Notes: generated from the letters alone by a model not told the origin. DNA of 64,000 bases from Actinoplanes derwentensis (GCF_900104725.1 NZ_LT629758.1:7526001-7590000), one strand, 5' to 3'; shown: positions 1-9,580, counted from the stretch's first letter. Translations and numbers: made by a program.

Positions 1-684
1 GTCGGGATGACGCTGATTGTCCCGGCGCTGCGCGGCGTCGGCCGCCATCCGATGCGCGACCGCGTCGTTGGGCTGCTCGTTCTCGGTGGGGTGTGCAGCT
101 GGTGACCGGTTCACCTGGGACGGGGCCGGCGGCATCGGGTCGGCGAACAGCGCCTCCTGGCCGGTGGGGACGCTGCGGGAGAACGGAGCCTGCGGTGCCG
201 AGTGCTGGGCGGAACCCGTCGGGTACGGCTCGGGCACGTGCTCGGTGGGGCCGAAAGCCTGCTGCTGGTACGGCGGGTCGGGCATCCGTTGCGGACCGGG
301 GTAGGCCGGCAGCTCCGGTTGATAAGGACCGGCCTCCGCGTAGTGCCGTGGCTGTGCCTCGGGCATCTGCTGCGTCTGCTCGGAAGGAGTGCCGTAGACC
401 GTGCCGGGCATGCCGGAACCGTCCTCCGGAGGGCGGACCGTGACGGCGACCTGGATCGGCCGGTTCAGCCGCTTGGTGAGGGCCTCGGTGATCGCCGGGC
501 GCAACCGGGACTCGATGATGTCTCGGGTGTAGGTGTCCGGAACCGATAGGAGAGCAGTGTCCTCGACTATCGCCCGCAACCGGGTGAACTGAAGGTAGGC
601 ACGCTGCTGCCGTGACGCGATCTCGTCGGAGAGTTCGTCCAACGTCTCACGCCACAACGTGCCCAGGTCCACCTGATCGGCCAC
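1..684 (-). CDS. dnaA: Chromosomal replication initiator DnaA, N-terminal part (cut by window edge)
   Basis: DnaA binds DnaA boxes and opens the origin. Only about 228 N-terminal residues are visible. Domain I is clear (LGTLWRETLDELSDEIA, then QQRAYLQFTRLRAIVEDTALL and RPAITEAL), followed by a Pro/Gln-rich domain II linker; the AAA+ and DNA-binding domains lie outside the window. I chose the GTG at 684 because it gives the usual start (MADQVDLGTLW) and has a GGGGGT stretch upstream. The frame stays open to a GTG at 750 and an ATG at 768, neither with a Shine-Dalgarno sequence. It is divergent from rpmH, as in other actinobacteria. Two DnaA boxes lie about 100 bp upstream, which suggests autoregulation (inference). 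Confidence 0.87.
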   Translation of the reverse strand, partial: MADQVDLGTLWRETLDELSDEIASRQQRAYLQFTRLRAIVEDTALLSVPDTYTRDIIESRLRPAITEALTKRLNRPIQVAVTVRPPEDGSGMPGTVYGTPSEQTQQMPEAQPRHYAEAGPYQPELPAYPGPQRMPDPPYQQQAFGPTEHVPEPYPTGSAQHSAPQAPFSRSVPTGQEALFADPMPPAPSQVNRSPAAHPTENEQPNDAVAHRMAADAAQRRDNQRHPD

Positions 685-1235
685 CGCCGCGCCACCCCCA
701 TCGCCACTGACCCCCGGTGGGCCTTGTTCGGCCTCTTGCCAACCCAGCACAGTCAACGTGCTGAACATGCACGGTGCCAACCGGCTATCCACAGGTTATC
801 CACAACCCGTGGCAGTGCCGATGGCCGCTCCCGGCCGGATGGTCGGCAGGTTCATCGAAGCCTGTGGTGACGCGGGCGGTAAACAGGCTCCACCGTGGCG
901 AACGATCCACCTGCTTGTCCGGTTTTGGCCGTCGCTTCGCGGGTCGCGAACGGCCGGTGAGACCAGCAACCGCGCACGCTAACAGCGCTGACTGGCGGGT
1001 TACAACTGTGGCTCCGGGCGTCCAGCGCCCGGTCGCGGGAAAAGATTCACTTGGTGCACGGAACGACCAGCGCCGGCCCCCGGACGCACCTCGGAGCCGA
1101 CGTGCCGGACCAGGATATGGTTGACCCTCCGGATGGCCCTGAGTAGGGTTGGGCGGTTGCTCCGCCGCGCTCTGATAAAGTGGCGTCTTACAGCGGATGC
1201 CCCCAAAAGTCGTAGCAGGAAATCGGAGTTCTCAC
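685..1235. other. dnaA-rpmH divergent intergenic region
   Basis: About 550 bp without a supported gene between the divergent dnaA and rpmH starts. It holds the two DnaA boxes at 785-804. A possible rpmH -10 element (TGATAAAGT near 1171-1180) lies about 55 bp before the rpmH start. No long repeats or AT-rich unwinding element are evident. Confidence 0.5.
785..804. promoter_or_regulatory. Two DnaA boxes upstream of dnaA
   Basis: CTATCCACA (785-793) and TTATCCACA (796-804) lie in tandem 11 bp apart in the dnaA-rpmH gap. The second matches the DnaA-box consensus exactly and the first differs at one base. I see no further clear boxes in this gap, so the main oriC is probably on the far side of dnaA (dnaA-dnaN), as in Streptomyces. 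These two more likely serve dnaA autoregulation. Confidence 0.7.
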
Positions 1236-1373
1236 GTGAGCAAGCGCACCTACCAGCCGAACAACCGCCGGCGTGCCAAGACCCACGGCTTCCGGCTGCG
1301 CATGCGCACCCGTGCCGGCCGCGCCATCCTGGCTGCCCGCCGTGTCAAGGGCCGCGACAAGCTGTCGGCCTGA
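1236..1373 (+). CDS. rpmH: 50S ribosomal protein L34
   Basis: A 45-residue basic protein starting [19 protein letters not shown] and ending GRDKLSA, the whole length and sequence pattern of L34 (TYQPN-RRR--HGFR-RM-T-AGR-IL--RR--GR--L). It is a structural protein of the large ribosomal subunit. The start is the GTG at 1236, preceded by CGGAG. It opens the plus-strand rpmH-rnpA-yidD-yidC run and diverges from dnaA, the near-universal bacterial origin arrangement. Confidence 0.97.
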   Translation: MSKRTYQPNNRRRAKTHGFRLRMRTRAGRAILAARRVKGRDKLSA

Positions 1374-1409
1374 GCCGCCCGCTAGTCGGGTCGGAATGTC
1401 CAGGTAGTC

Positions 1410-1766
1410 ATGCTTGCCGCGGCGCAACGACTGCGGCGTAGCGCGGACTTCGCCGCAGCGATCCGTGGTGGCCGTCGAGCCGGCCGCGGGACTCTGGTCG
1501 TTCACCTGCTTATCGATGAGCCGGCGTGCGCCTCCACGGCGCGCGCCGGCTTCGTCGTATCCAAAGCGGTGGGCAACGCGGTCGTCCGTAACAAAGTGCG
1601 CCGCAGACTCCGGCACCTCGTCCGGCCGCTCCTCAGCGACCTTCCAGCAGGTGCCTCTCTGGTGGTCCGGGCGCTTCCGCCGTCGGCTGAAGCCTCGTAC
1701 GCCACCCTCACCACTGACCTGGAGAGCGCGCTCACTGCGGCCCGTAGACCTCGGCGGCCCCGATGA
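1410..1766 (+). CDS. rnpA: Ribonuclease P protein component
   Basis: 118 residues, the normal size for the RNase P protein, which helps RNase P RNA cleave the 5' leader of pre-tRNA. It begins [20 protein letters not shown], close to the family pattern LRR..DF....R, and contains the RNR-like signature ([19 protein letters not shown]), the RNA-binding core. It lies 36 bp after rpmH, and its last four bases overlap the start of yidD (ATGA), showing translational coupling. Confidence 0.95.
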   Translation: MLAAAQRLRRSADFAAAIRGGRRAGRGTLVVHLLIDEPACASTARAGFVVSKAVGNAVVRNKVRRRLRHLVRPLLSDLPAGASLVVRALPPSAEASYATLTTDLESALTAARRPRRPR

Positions 1767-2026
1767 GCCTGGCCGCCCGGCTCCTGACGGCAGTGGTCGT
1801 CGCGTACCGTCGATACTTGAGTCCGGTGCTGCCGGCACGCTGTCGGTTCTACCCGTCGTGCAGCGCGTACGCCCAGGAGGCTCTGGCTCGGCATGGTGCC
1901 TTTCGGGGTACAGGCCTGGCGATCTGGCGGCTCCTCAAATGCCATCCCTTCCACCCTGGCGGGTATGACCCGGTGCCTGACCCGATCCGTCACCGTCCTG
2001 CCGATGTGACTGGAGCTTTAGATTGA
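1763..2026 (+). CDS. yidD: Membrane protein insertion efficiency factor YidD
   Basis: 87 residues with the YidD core: YRRYLSP, then [15 protein letters not shown], and [14 protein letters not shown]. The cysteine-containing motif and the HPGG.DPVP end are diagnostic. YidD is a small amphipathic protein at the inner face of the membrane that assists YidC-dependent insertion. It overlaps rnpA by 4 bp at the start and yidC by 4 bp at the end (TTGA). Confidence 0.95.
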   Translation: MSLAARLLTAVVVAYRRYLSPVLPARCRFYPSCSAYAQEALARHGAFRGTGLAIWRLLKCHPFHPGGYDPVPDPIRHRPADVTGALD

Positions 2027-3048
2027 GTCTCGGTCCGATCTACTACGCCATCTCGTGGATCCTTCTGCAGTGGCATTCGCTGTGGGACACGATCGGCATA
2101 CCTGACGGTCGCGTCCTGGGCACCAACTGGGCCTGGATCCTGGCGATCTTCTTCCTGGTCGTGACGCTGCGGGTCATTCTCTTCCCGGTCTTCGTCAAGC
2201 AGATCAAGAGCCAGCGCGCGATGCAGGCGCTGCAGCCCAAGGTCAAGGCCCTCCAGGAGAAGCACAAGGGCGACCGGGAGACGCTCCAGAAAGAAATGAT
2301 GGAGCTGTACCGGGTCGAGAAGGCCAACCCGCTGATGGGCTGCCTTCCGATGTTCCTGCAGATCCCGGTCTTCTTCGGCCTGTTCCACGTGCTCCAGCAC
2401 CTCGACCCGACGATCTCCGACGAGAACAAGCAGCTGTACGGCTGGCCGCTCGAGCAATTCGACAGCGCCGCCGTGGCACACCTGTTCAACGCCCCGATCA
2501 GTGCCAAGTTCGGCTCGACCGCCGCTGAGCTGGCCGCCCTGAACGCCGACGGTACGACGGTCAAGGTCCTCGCCGCCGTCCTGGTCCTGGTCATGATGGC
2601 CACCACGTTCCTCACCCAGCGCCAGATGATCCTCAAGACCGGCTGGGCCGAGGACCCGCAGCAGCTCATGATTCAGCGGCTGATGCTCTACGGCATTCCG
2701 TTCACGCTGCTCTTCTCCGGTGCGCTGTTCCCGATCGGTGTCGTCATCTACTGGGTCACGAACAACCTGTTCACCCTGGGCCAGCAGCAGTGGGTGCTCC
2801 GCAAGTTCCCGCCGCCGCAGATGGCCGGCAAGAGTGGCACCCCGGCCCGCCCGGCCGCCGGCACCAAGACCACCAGTGGTGCGAAGAACCCGGTTCAGCC
2901 GGCCCGCACCGGTGGCCTTTTCGGCCGAAAGCCCGCGCCCGAGCCGACGAGCCCGGTGGTCGACACCAAGGCACTCGCGCCCAAACCGGGTGCCAAACCG
3001 GTGAATCCCAAGAAGGGCACCCGACCGGCGAACAAACCCAAGGGATGA
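2023..3048 (+). CDS. yidC: Membrane protein insertase YidC/Oxa1 family
   Basis: 341 residues, actinobacterial-type YidC without the large periplasmic domain of proteobacteria. The first membrane segment is followed by [20 protein letters not shown], where the Arg matches the conserved groove residue, then a cytoplasmic helical hairpin ([20 protein letters not shown]) and [20 protein letters not shown]. At least four further hydrophobic segments follow. The C-terminal 90 residues are basic and Pro/Gly/Lys-rich, a likely ribosome-contacting tail. The start is a TTG overlapping the yidD stop codon. Confidence 0.95.
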   Translation: MSLGPIYYAISWILLQWHSLWDTIGIPDGRVLGTNWAWILAIFFLVVTLRVILFPVFVKQIKSQRAMQALQPKVKALQEKHKGDRETLQKEMMELYRVEKANPLMGCLPMFLQIPVFFGLFHVLQHLDPTISDENKQLYGWPLEQFDSAAVAHLFNAPISAKFGSTAAELAALNADGTTVKVLAAVLVLVMMATTFLTQRQMILKTGWAEDPQQLMIQRLMLYGIPFTLLFSGALFPIGVVIYWVTNNLFTLGQQQWVLRKFPPPQMAGKSGTPARPAAGTKTTSGAKNPVQPARTGGLFGRKPAPEPTSPVVDTKALAPKPGAKPVNPKKGTRPANKPKG

Positions 3049-3183
3049 TCGCGGCCCGGGGCCTTTTCGGCACCCGGGCGCGCCTCTTGGCCCACAGACC
3101 TCCCCGAGTCGACGTGCACGCGGCCGGCGCGGGAAACAGCGGACCGACTCCGGTCGGGCCCGAGCGACAACGGAGATGAGACC

Positions 3184-3792
3184 GTGACCGACACCAGCAC
3201 TCCCCCTGCCGCCGACGCGCCGGCTAGCGCCGCCGCGTCCACTCCCGCTGACGCATCCACCTCCGCTGACGTGTCAGCCGGGGCTGCCGGTGCCTCGACC
3301 GAGGTCAAGAAGTCGGAGAGCGTCGCCTCGGACGGTGACCTGTTCCGCCAGAGCGAGATCGCCGCGGACTACATCGAGGGTCTGCTGGACATCCTTGACT
3401 ACGACGGCGACATCGACGAGCTGGTCTCCGCGGGCCGTCCGATGGTCGAGGTCGTCGGTGACCGTCTCCAGCCGCTCGTGGGTCAGCGCGGCGCCACCGT
3501 TGAAGCCCTTCAGGAACTCACCCGGCTGGCGATCTTCCGGGCCACTGGTTCACCCAGTCGGCTCCTGCTCGACGTCGGCGGCTACCGGGCCACCCGGCGC
3601 AAGGAACTCGGCGCGGTCGCCCGGAACGCCGTCGAGAAGGTCAAGGAGCACGGCGAGCCGGTTCGCCTGGAGCCGATGTCCGCGTTCGAGCGCAAGTGCG
3701 TGCACGACGTGGTCAACGCGATCTCCGGTGTGCAGAGCGAGTCCGAGGGCGTCGAGCCGAGCCGGCGCATCGTGGTGCGGGCGGCGGACTGA
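3184..3792 (+). CDS. jag: Jag/KhpB RNA-binding protein (KH and R3H domains)
   Basis: 202 residues: an Ala/Ser/Thr-rich disordered leader of about 50 residues, a KH domain (VEVVGDRLQPLVGQRGATVEAL, with the G-x-x-G loop as GQRG), and an R3H domain (EPMSAFERKCVHDVVN...SEGVEPSRRIVV; the R-x-x-x-H is ERKCVH). The family partners with KhpA, binds small RNAs and influences elongation and division. It starts at the GTG at 3184 with GGAG upstream, 135 bp after yidC. Confidence 0.92.
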   Translation: MTDTSTPPAADAPASAAASTPADASTSADVSAGAAGASTEVKKSESVASDGDLFRQSEIAADYIEGLLDILDYDGDIDELVSAGRPMVEVVGDRLQPLVGQRGATVEALQELTRLAIFRATGSPSRLLLDVGGYRATRRKELGAVARNAVEKVKEHGEPVRLEPMSAFERKCVHDVVNAISGVQSESEGVEPSRRIVVRAAD

Positions 3793-3794
3793 CT

Positions 3795-4538
3795 GTGATC
3801 GAGTCCCGCCACGACGCGGGGGACTCCGGCCCGGGCGTCACACTGCCCGGGCCGTCGTCTTTCCCCGTTCCCTCTTCCGCCACGGAGATCTTCGGCGAGC
3901 GCCTTGAGCTGGCCGAGCGCTTCGTGTCTCTACTTGCCACCGATGGCGTCGTACGTGGATTGATCGGTCCCCGAGAGGCGCCTCGCCTGTGGGAACGTCA
4001 CCTCGTCAACTGCGGGGTGATGGGTTCCCTCATTCCGTCCGGGGCGTCGGTGATCGACGTCGGTTCCGGGGCCGGGCTGCCCGGTCTGGTGCTCGCGATC
4101 AGCCGGCCTGACCTCGTGATCACTTTGGTGGAGCCGCTCGCTCGCCGTACCGTCTTCCTGGACGAGGCGGTCGCCTCGCTCGAACTGGACAACGTGACCG
4201 TCGTCCGGGGCCGGGCTGAAGAGGTCGACCTGCCCGGAGCTGACGTGGTCACGGCTCGGGCCGTCGCCGCGCTCGACAAGCTCGCCGGTTGGTGTCTTCC
4301 GCTGGCGTCGGTCGGCGGACGGCTGCTCGCCATGAAGGGTTCGTCGGCAGCCGAGGAGATCGCTGCCAATCAGGACCTCGTCTCGTCACTCGGTGGTGGA
4401 GAAGCGGTCATCCATCTGTGTGGGGTCGGATTGATCGATCCGCCCACGACAGTGGTGGAGATCATCAAAGAGCGGCACGTCGTTCCGGGGAAAGCTCGGC
4501 GTGAGGCTCCGTCACGTCGAAAGCCACGTCGGCGGTAG
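3795..4538 (+). CDS. rsmG: 16S rRNA (guanine-N7)-methyltransferase RsmG (GidB)
   Basis: 247 residues. RsmG methylates N7 of G527 in 16S rRNA using S-adenosylmethionine. The SAM-binding motif I is VIDVGSGAGLPGLVLA, motif II ends LVEPLARRTVFLDE, and ADVVTARAVAALDKL is the family-typical region. The N-terminal extension of about 40 residues is Pro/Ser-rich. It starts at a GTG 2 bp after the jag stop codon. The basic tail (SRRKPRRR) fits rRNA binding. Confidence 0.94.
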   Translation: MIESRHDAGDSGPGVTLPGPSSFPVPSSATEIFGERLELAERFVSLLATDGVVRGLIGPREAPRLWERHLVNCGVMGSLIPSGASVIDVGSGAGLPGLVLAISRPDLVITLVEPLARRTVFLDEAVASLELDNVTVVRGRAEEVDLPGADVVTARAVAALDKLAGWCLPLASVGGRLLAMKGSSAAEEIAANQDLVSSLGGGEAVIHLCGVGLIDPPTTVVEIIKERHVVPGKARREAPSRRKPRRR

Positions 4539-4873
4539 CCCTGAGGTCCAGTTCGATGTCCTGGGCTCCCAGCGGCGCCGCCAGGGGTGTTAACAGTCGT
4601 CTAGGGGTTCGTGTCGTCACTGCCGCTGTTCCACCCGTACCCCAAAGAGTTTGATTTGGGTCTTGGGGTTGCCCTTGTGCCCGGTGTCATGGTTTTTGGG
4701 GCTTTCTTGGATGACGATGGAACGACGTTGTGCTCGCCGGAACGGACGGACGACCATGGCGACACGTGCCCGACACCCGTAGGCTGGCCGAATGTCGATA
4801 GTGTGGTCCGGTTCTCCCTTGCCAGAGGGCACGTTCTGCCGGCCAACCTCTTTCTGACCTCAGGGATGAAGCG
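4539..4873. other. rsmG-parA intergenic region
   Basis: 335 bp with no conserved gene. Presumably it contains the parAB promoter. AGGGA at 4862-4866 is the likely ribosome-binding site for the parA GTG start. The G+C content by eye is lower than in the flanking genes. Confidence 0.5.
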
Positions 4874-6100
4874 GTGCATGAGTACGGTGTTTCACGTGAA
4901 ACCGAGTCGCCTCTCGACAGGCCGTCGGGAATGAGCGTGGGCGGACTGCACGCCGGCGACCAGAACATTCCACAGCCACGTGCTTCTCACGCGGGGGGTT
5001 CTTCCCACGTGGGAGGGCCTTCCCGAGGCTCTTCCGCTGCTGGGGGGCCACCTGCTGGCGGTCCCCCGCCTTCTCGCGCGGCAGGTCCTTCTCGGGCGGG
5101 GGGATACGAACTTCCGCCTGCGTACGGGTATGGCACGCCTCTGCCTAACCAAACCGCCGTCTCTCCATCTCCGGAGGCGCCGGTTCAGTCCACCGAGCAT
5201 GTTTCACGTGAAACGCCGGGCATGGATGAGGACGATCCGCCCCTTGCCATGGAAGCGTTGCGAGCTGTGCAGATCCTCAACCCGAGCGGCGAGATCATCA
5301 TGCCGCGCCCAGACCACCCCCGGGTGATTTGCGTCGCCAATCAGAAAGGCGGCGTCGGGAAGACGACCACGACGGTCAATCTGGCCGTGGCGCTCGCGCT
5401 TCACGGCAACCGTGTGCTGGTGGTTGACCTCGACCCGCAGGGGAACGCCTCCACCGGGCTGAACGTCCCGCACCATGCCGGTGTACCGGACGTCTACGAC
5501 TGTCTGATCGACAACGTGCCGCTGGCCGAGGTCGCTCAGCAGGTCGACGGTATTCCGAACCTGTACTGCGTGCCGGCGACCATTGACCTGGCCGGCGCCG
5601 AGATCGAGCTGGTGTCGGTCGTGGCTCGGGAGTCCCGTCTTGCCCGGGCGATCGCCGGTCACCCGGTGAAGTTCGACTACGTCTTCATCGACTGCCCGCC
5701 CTCGCTGGGCCTGCTGACGGTCAACGCACTCTGTGCGGCGCAGGAGGTGCTGATCCCGATTCAGTGCGAGTACTACGCGCTGGAAGGTCTCAATCAGCTG
5801 ATCAACAACATCAACCTGGTGCGTCAGCACCTCAATCCCACCCTCGATGTCTCTACGATCTTGTTGACGATGTACGACCGGCGTACTCGTCTGGCAGATG
5901 CGGTGGAGCAGGATGTGCGGAACCACTTCGGCGCCAAGGTGCTGAACGCTGTGATTCCCCGGAACGTTCGGGTGTCGGAGGCGCCGAGTTACGGCCAGTC
6001 GGTGTTGACCTACGATCCGGGTTCACGAGGCGCCACGAGTTACTTCGAGGCGGCTCTGGAACTCGCTGTGCGTGGAGTCAACACTGGAGGGGCGGCATGA
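4874..6100 (+). CDS. parA: Chromosome partitioning ATPase ParA (Soj)
   Basis: 408 residues. ParA dimerises with ATP, binds the nucleoid and is stimulated by ParB to move origins. The deviant Walker A is [19 protein letters not shown], Walker B is [12 protein letters not shown], and [12 protein letters not shown] is present. The first 140 residues are a Gly/Pro/Ser-rich extension. Two perfect parS sites sit in this extension's coding sequence and are read as VSRET, at 4889-4902 and 5201-5214. The start is the GTG at 4874 with AGGGA upstream; an ATG at 4931 would drop the first VSRET and is possible. The end overlaps the parB start by 4 bp. Confidence 0.95.
   Translation: MHEYGVSRETESPLDRPSGMSVGGLHAGDQNIPQPRASHAGGSSHVGGPSRGSSAAGGPPAGGPPPSRAAGPSRAGGYELPPAYGYGTPLPNQTAVSPSPEAPVQSTEHVSRETPGMDEDDPPLAMEALRAVQILNPSGEIIMPRPDHPRVICVANQKGGVGKTTTTVNLAVALALHGNRVLVVDLDPQGNASTGLNVPHHAGVPDVYDCLIDNVPLAEVAQQVDGIPNLYCVPATIDLAGAEIELVSVVARESRLARAIAGHPVKFDYVFIDCPPSLGLLTVNALCAAQEVLIPIQCEYYALEGLNQLINNINLVRQHLNPTLDVSTILLTMYDRRTRLADAVEQDVRNHFGAKVLNAVIPRNVRVSEAPSYGQSVLTYDPGSRGATSYFEAALELAVRGVNTGGAA
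4889..4902. promoter_or_regulatory. parS site 1 (inside parA)
   Basis: Perfect 14-bp parS palindrome GTTTCACGTGAAAC, read as Val-Ser-Arg-Glu-Thr at residues 6-10 of ParA. Confidence 0.92.
5201..5214. promoter_or_regulatory. parS site 2 (inside parA)
   Basis: Perfect GTTTCACGTGAAAC inside the parA extension, again read as VSRET in the same frame. Confidence 0.92.
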
Positions 6101-7134
6101 AGAACCGGCGGGGCGGCCTAGGCCGTGGCCTGGGAGCGCTGATTCCCACGACACCTCTCGTGGATACGGCGGGTTCCGTCGAGGTGCTTTCCGCGCCTGT
6201 CGTGGATTCCCCGGTCGGGCTGCCGTCGGTGGCGTTGGCGGAGCCTGCAACACCCGTCTTCGACGACGAACCGGTGCAGCTGGCACCGGTTCCTGGGGCA
6301 CGGTTCGCCGAGCTGCCGGTTTCGGCCATCGAACCGAACGCCAAACAGCCGCGGCATGTCTTCGACGAGGAAGCCCTGGAGGAGCTGAAGACCTCCATTC
6401 AGGAAGTCGGCTTTCTCCAGCCGATCGTGGTTCGTGACCTCGGCGACGGCCGGTACGAGCTGGTCATGGGTGAACGCCGGTGGCGTGCCGCGCAGGCCGT
6501 CGGCAAAGAGACGATTCCCGCGATCATCCGGGACACCCCCGACGACGCGATGCTCCGGGACGCGCTGCTCGAGAACATCCATCGGGCCAACCTCAACCCG
6601 CTGGAAGAGGCGGCCGCCTACCAGCAGCTGCTGGAAGAGTTCGGCGCGACCCACGAGGAGCTGGCTCGGCGGATCGGGCGCAGCCGTCCACAGATCTCCA
6701 ACACCATCCGGCTGATGAACCTGCCGGCTGCGGTGCAACGCCGAGTCGCCGCGGGCATCCTGTCGGCTGGGCACGCTCGGGCACTGCTCGGGCTCGACAA
6801 CAGTGCGGCCCAAGACGCGCTCGCCGAGCGAATCGTCAAAGAAGGACTGTCGGTTCGGGCCACCGAGGAGATCGTGCACTTGGCGGCCTCCGACGACACG
6901 GTGGTGAAAACGCCGGCCGCTGCCCGACGAGCCAAGGTCCACGCACCGGCCTTGAACGATCTGGCCGAACGGCTGTCCGACCGCTTCGACACCCGAGTCA
7001 AGGTCGACATCGGCCGAAACAAAGGCAAGATCACGATCGAGTTCGCCACGGTGGACGACCTCGAACGGATAGTCGGCATGATCGGTGTCGAAGAGGAAGG
7101 CGCAGCCCGCGACGGAGACGAGCCGGCGGAGTAG
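6097..7134 (+). CDS. parB: Chromosome partitioning protein ParB (Spo0J)
   Basis: 345 residues. ParB binds parS, loads CTP and slides as a clamp. The N-terminus [14 protein letters not shown] is the ParA-stimulating basic box. The CTPase/ParB_N domain includes [27 protein letters not shown], the GERRWRA motif and [20 protein letters not shown] helix-turn-helix follows ([20 protein letters not shown]) and a C-terminal dimerisation domain ends the protein ([18 protein letters not shown]). It is translationally coupled to parA (ATGA) and followed by a strong terminator. Its targets are the parS sites between 4889 and 12049. Confidence 0.96.
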   Translation: MKNRRGGLGRGLGALIPTTPLVDTAGSVEVLSAPVVDSPVGLPSVALAEPATPVFDDEPVQLAPVPGARFAELPVSAIEPNAKQPRHVFDEEALEELKTSIQEVGFLQPIVVRDLGDGRYELVMGERRWRAAQAVGKETIPAIIRDTPDDAMLRDALLENIHRANLNPLEEAAAYQQLLEEFGATHEELARRIGRSRPQISNTIRLMNLPAAVQRRVAAGILSAGHARALLGLDNSAAQDALAERIVKEGLSVRATEEIVHLAASDDTVVKTPAAARRAKVHAPALNDLAERLSDRFDTRVKVDIGRNKGKITIEFATVDDLERIVGMIGVEEEGAARDGDEPAE

Positions 7135-7149
7135 CCCTTCCCCGAACTC

Positions 7150-7186
7150 GAAGGCGCGTGATCTATCACGCGCCTTCTCTGTTTCT
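7150..7186 (+). terminator. Rho-independent terminator after parB
   Basis: A perfect 12-bp stem GAAGGCGCGTGA with a TCTA loop and complement at 7166-7177, followed by a T-rich tail. It lies 15 bp past the parB stop codon. Confidence 0.85.
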
Positions 7187-8255
7187 CGCTCGCAGGCGTC
7201 CCCACCCGGTTCTGTCAGAACGATTCTCCTGGGATTTCAGATCCCCGATCGTCTGCTGCTTCGGCAGTTTCAGATGCCTCTTTTGGAGTTAAAACGGCGT
7301 TCTGATGGACAACGCGAAGTTTTACCGCTTCTAGCGGTTCGTCGGTTTCCTGATTTGGTGGCGCTGTCTTTTGACAACTCTCCTGCGGATCGCTCGATCG
7401 TCAAGATTCCCATGATGAGACTTCCTCATTTTGTAGCCGTCGTTCCAATCTTGTTGCCGCCGTTGGCTGGCGCCCTTCTTACGCGTTCGCCCCGCCCCGA
7501 CTCGGGCAAGTGGACTTATCGTCACCGGAAGACTGAAAGTCAACAGCTGCCACGACAAGACCAGCGAGCAAGATCCTGGCACGGGGTTGGGTTGCATCCA
7601 ACTCTTGGAGTGAACCTGCTAGGTCGACCTCAACGTAGCCACTTGCGCGGCTCCGTTTGTCGGGCTCGCTCGCTCATCTGTGGGCATTTGAATCTGGCTG
7701 TCAGTTCTCCGGACATCCCGAAGTAGAGAGCCATGTAAATCAGCCCTCGGGCCTTGACGGTCTTGCTCGACGTTCCCGATCTCGATCGCTACTGCTGGTA
7801 CTTCCCACCTCTTCCGCCTCGAGTTACCAATCTCGGCTCAACGTGCCCGGTTGGCCGGCCCGTGCCGTTCCAAGTCACGAACTGATGTTGCACCTCAGCC
7901 TTCTCGGCATCAGCGTGGATGGAGTGTCCGTTTCCGGGTGCACCTCCATCGTCAGCGCTCCCCTTGACACTGCCCGCCAGCCCTTGCCCGGTGCTTGCCT
8001 GTCCTCTTCAGATTTTTGAGTGAACGGGATCGGGAGCAAGGCGCAGCCACCTCGCCCTGTGCGGATGCGGTTCAATGAACGCGCGAACGCTGCAGTCTTG
8101 GAGCAGAACCGGATTGCCTGCTGCCAACCCTGGATCACGAGCTCCCGCCCAACGGCCTCGTGCCCAGGCTGTGCGCAAGCTGCTGAACAAGCACACCCAC
8201 GGCTCGATCCAACTGCATACACGCGGATCGAACTCACGGCACCCCACAATCTCGT

Positions 8256-8512
8256 CGCGGCTCGCGGCTCGCGGCTCGCGGCTCGCGGCTCGCGGCTCGC
8301 GGCTCGCGGCTCGCGGCTCGCGGCTCGCGGCTCGCGGCTCGCGGCTCGCGGCTCGCGGCTCGCGGCTCGCGGCTCGCGGCTCGCGGCTCGCGGCTCGCGG
8401 CTCGCGGCTCGCGGCTCGCGGCTCGCGGCTCGCGGCTCGCGGCTCGCGGCTCGCGGCTCGCGGCTCGCGGCTCGCGGCTCGCGGCTCGCGGCTCGCGGCT
8501 CGCGGCTCGCGG
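8256..8512. repeat. Heptamer tandem array (GGCTCGC)n, about 36 copies
   Basis: An uninterrupted, apparently perfect array of a 7-bp unit (CGGCTCG in register) over 257 bp. Because 7 is not a multiple of 3, every frame reads the same heptapeptide cycle, so the long open frames across it are not evidence of a gene. It ends 69 bp before the parS site at 8582. Confidence 0.97.
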
Positions 8513-8525
8513 GAGTGAAGGGACC

Positions 8526-8555
8526 GGTCTTAAATCAGTCCACTGACTTAAGACC
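8526..8555. other. Hairpin next to heptamer array
   Basis: A 14-bp inverted repeat (GGTCTTAAATCAGT with its complement, one mismatch) and a 2-base gap, directly downstream of the 36-copy array and upstream of parS site 3. It could be a terminator or a cruciform; there is no T-tract. Confidence 0.55.
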
Positions 8556-8581
8556 ATGACCTCATCACCTGGGCTCCCAAG

Positions 8582-8595
8582 GTTTCACGTGAAAC
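8582..8595. promoter_or_regulatory. parS site 3
   Basis: Perfect GTTTCACGTGAAAC in non-coding DNA, 69 bp after the 36-copy heptamer array. Confidence 0.95.
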
Positions 8596-8785
8596 GTCCG
8601 CAGTAGCGACGGTGTTCTGGCCCATGTCCTTAAGTTCAGGACGGATAAGCATCAGCCCCGCGAAGATCGGCTTGCTCAGTGCCCAAGTTGCGAATGGCAC
8701 GCCGGACTTCTTAAGGCCGGTCTTGCCACTGCGACCGGCTAGATCCGCTCGCCCATCATCTGCAGACAGCCAGCAGCCGACGCCC

Positions 8786-8799
8786 GTTTCACGTGAAAC
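8786..8799. promoter_or_regulatory. parS site 4
   Basis: Perfect GTTTCACGTGAAAC, ending 4 bp before the CGTCGCC array at 8804. Confidence 0.95.
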
Positions 8800-8803
8800 A
8801 CTT

Positions 8804-8852
8804 CGTCGCCCGTCGCCCGTCGCCCGTCGCCCGTCGCCCGTCGCCCGTCGCC
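8804..8852. repeat. Heptamer tandem array (CGTCGCC)7
   Basis: Seven perfect copies of CGTCGCC, starting 4 bp after parS site 4. Confidence 0.96.
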
Positions 8853-9457
8853 CGCCGGCGTGGATTTCTCCCCCATGTGCGGCATACCAAAGATCCCCTC
8901 GGTGCCTACTCGAAGATCATTGTCGTGGGCAACCCAAAGACGAGTCCTCCGCCGTCTGCAGAATCGGGGACGGAAGCGGGCTAACCTGCGACTGACCGCG
9001 ATCTTCCAGTAGGTCCACCAATGCAGCCCAAGGCCCGCAGGTTCCGGAATGATGCCGAGACCCATGCCGGTGAGTCTTGAATGACCATCCGTTGCCCGGA
9101 TGGTTCAGCTCCGGCTGTTGGTGCCTAATGTCCGGACCTCGGCCCTGTTGGCTGGTCTGATCCCATTAACTCGATCTCGCCTGAGTCGACTGGCCTACCT
9201 CCGGCGCGCGCCCTTCCTGGCCGTTCACTCGCACTTTCAGCCGAGCTTCAGAGGTGGTTTTCAAGATCGAAGTCCAACCTCTCCGGAGAACCACCAGCGA
9301 TCTGCAGACGAACGACCCGTCTCAAGTCGTGAGCCAACGCGGTGTTGACGGAAATGACCGCGGGGGCTTGGCTCCGCTGTCATCGATCAAGTGGCCTACA
9401 AGCCATAGGCGCCCGCGCTTCAGTTGTCGCCGCCAAACGTCTATACGCCTTCCGCTT

Positions 9458-9471
9458 GTTTCACGTGAAAC
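9458..9471. promoter_or_regulatory. parS site 5
   Basis: Perfect GTTTCACGTGAAAC, 12 bp before the GGTGCCC array. Confidence 0.95.
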
Positions 9472-9483
9472 GGCAAGTTTAGG

Positions 9484-9518
9484 GGTGCCCGGTGCCCGGT
9501 GCCCGGTGCCCGGTGCCC
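9484..9518. repeat. Heptamer tandem array (GGTGCCC)5
   Basis: Five perfect copies of GGTGCCC lying between parS sites 5 and 6. Confidence 0.95.
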
Positions 9519-9540
9519 TTCTGGCTTTCGTTGCTTAGAA

Positions 9541-9580
9541 CATGGGTTGCGCCGTTTCACGTGAAACGGCGCAACCCATG
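9541..9580. repeat. 40-bp perfect palindrome centred on parS
   Basis: The parS core is extended by 13 matching bases on each side (left arm CATGGGTTGCGCC), giving 20-bp arms with no loop. It may form a cruciform or a strong hairpin in either transcript, but it lacks a T-tract. Confidence 0.95.
9554..9567. promoter_or_regulatory. parS site 6 (centre of palindrome)
   Basis: Perfect GTTTCACGTGAAAC at the exact centre of the 40-bp palindrome. Confidence 0.95.

Noticed and set aside
4611..4934. A small gene between rsmG and parA
   Set aside because: No homology, no ribosome-binding site, and overlap with the parA start.
8256..8512. Possible CRISPR array (long repeat run)
   Set aside because: Repeats are contiguous 7-bp units without spacers, so not CRISPR; no cas genes are near.
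8020..8559. Long open frames across the heptamer array as a repeat protein
   Set aside because: Because the unit is 7 bp, all three frames on each strand stay open through the array with the same heptapeptide cycle. There is no conserved flanking sequence.
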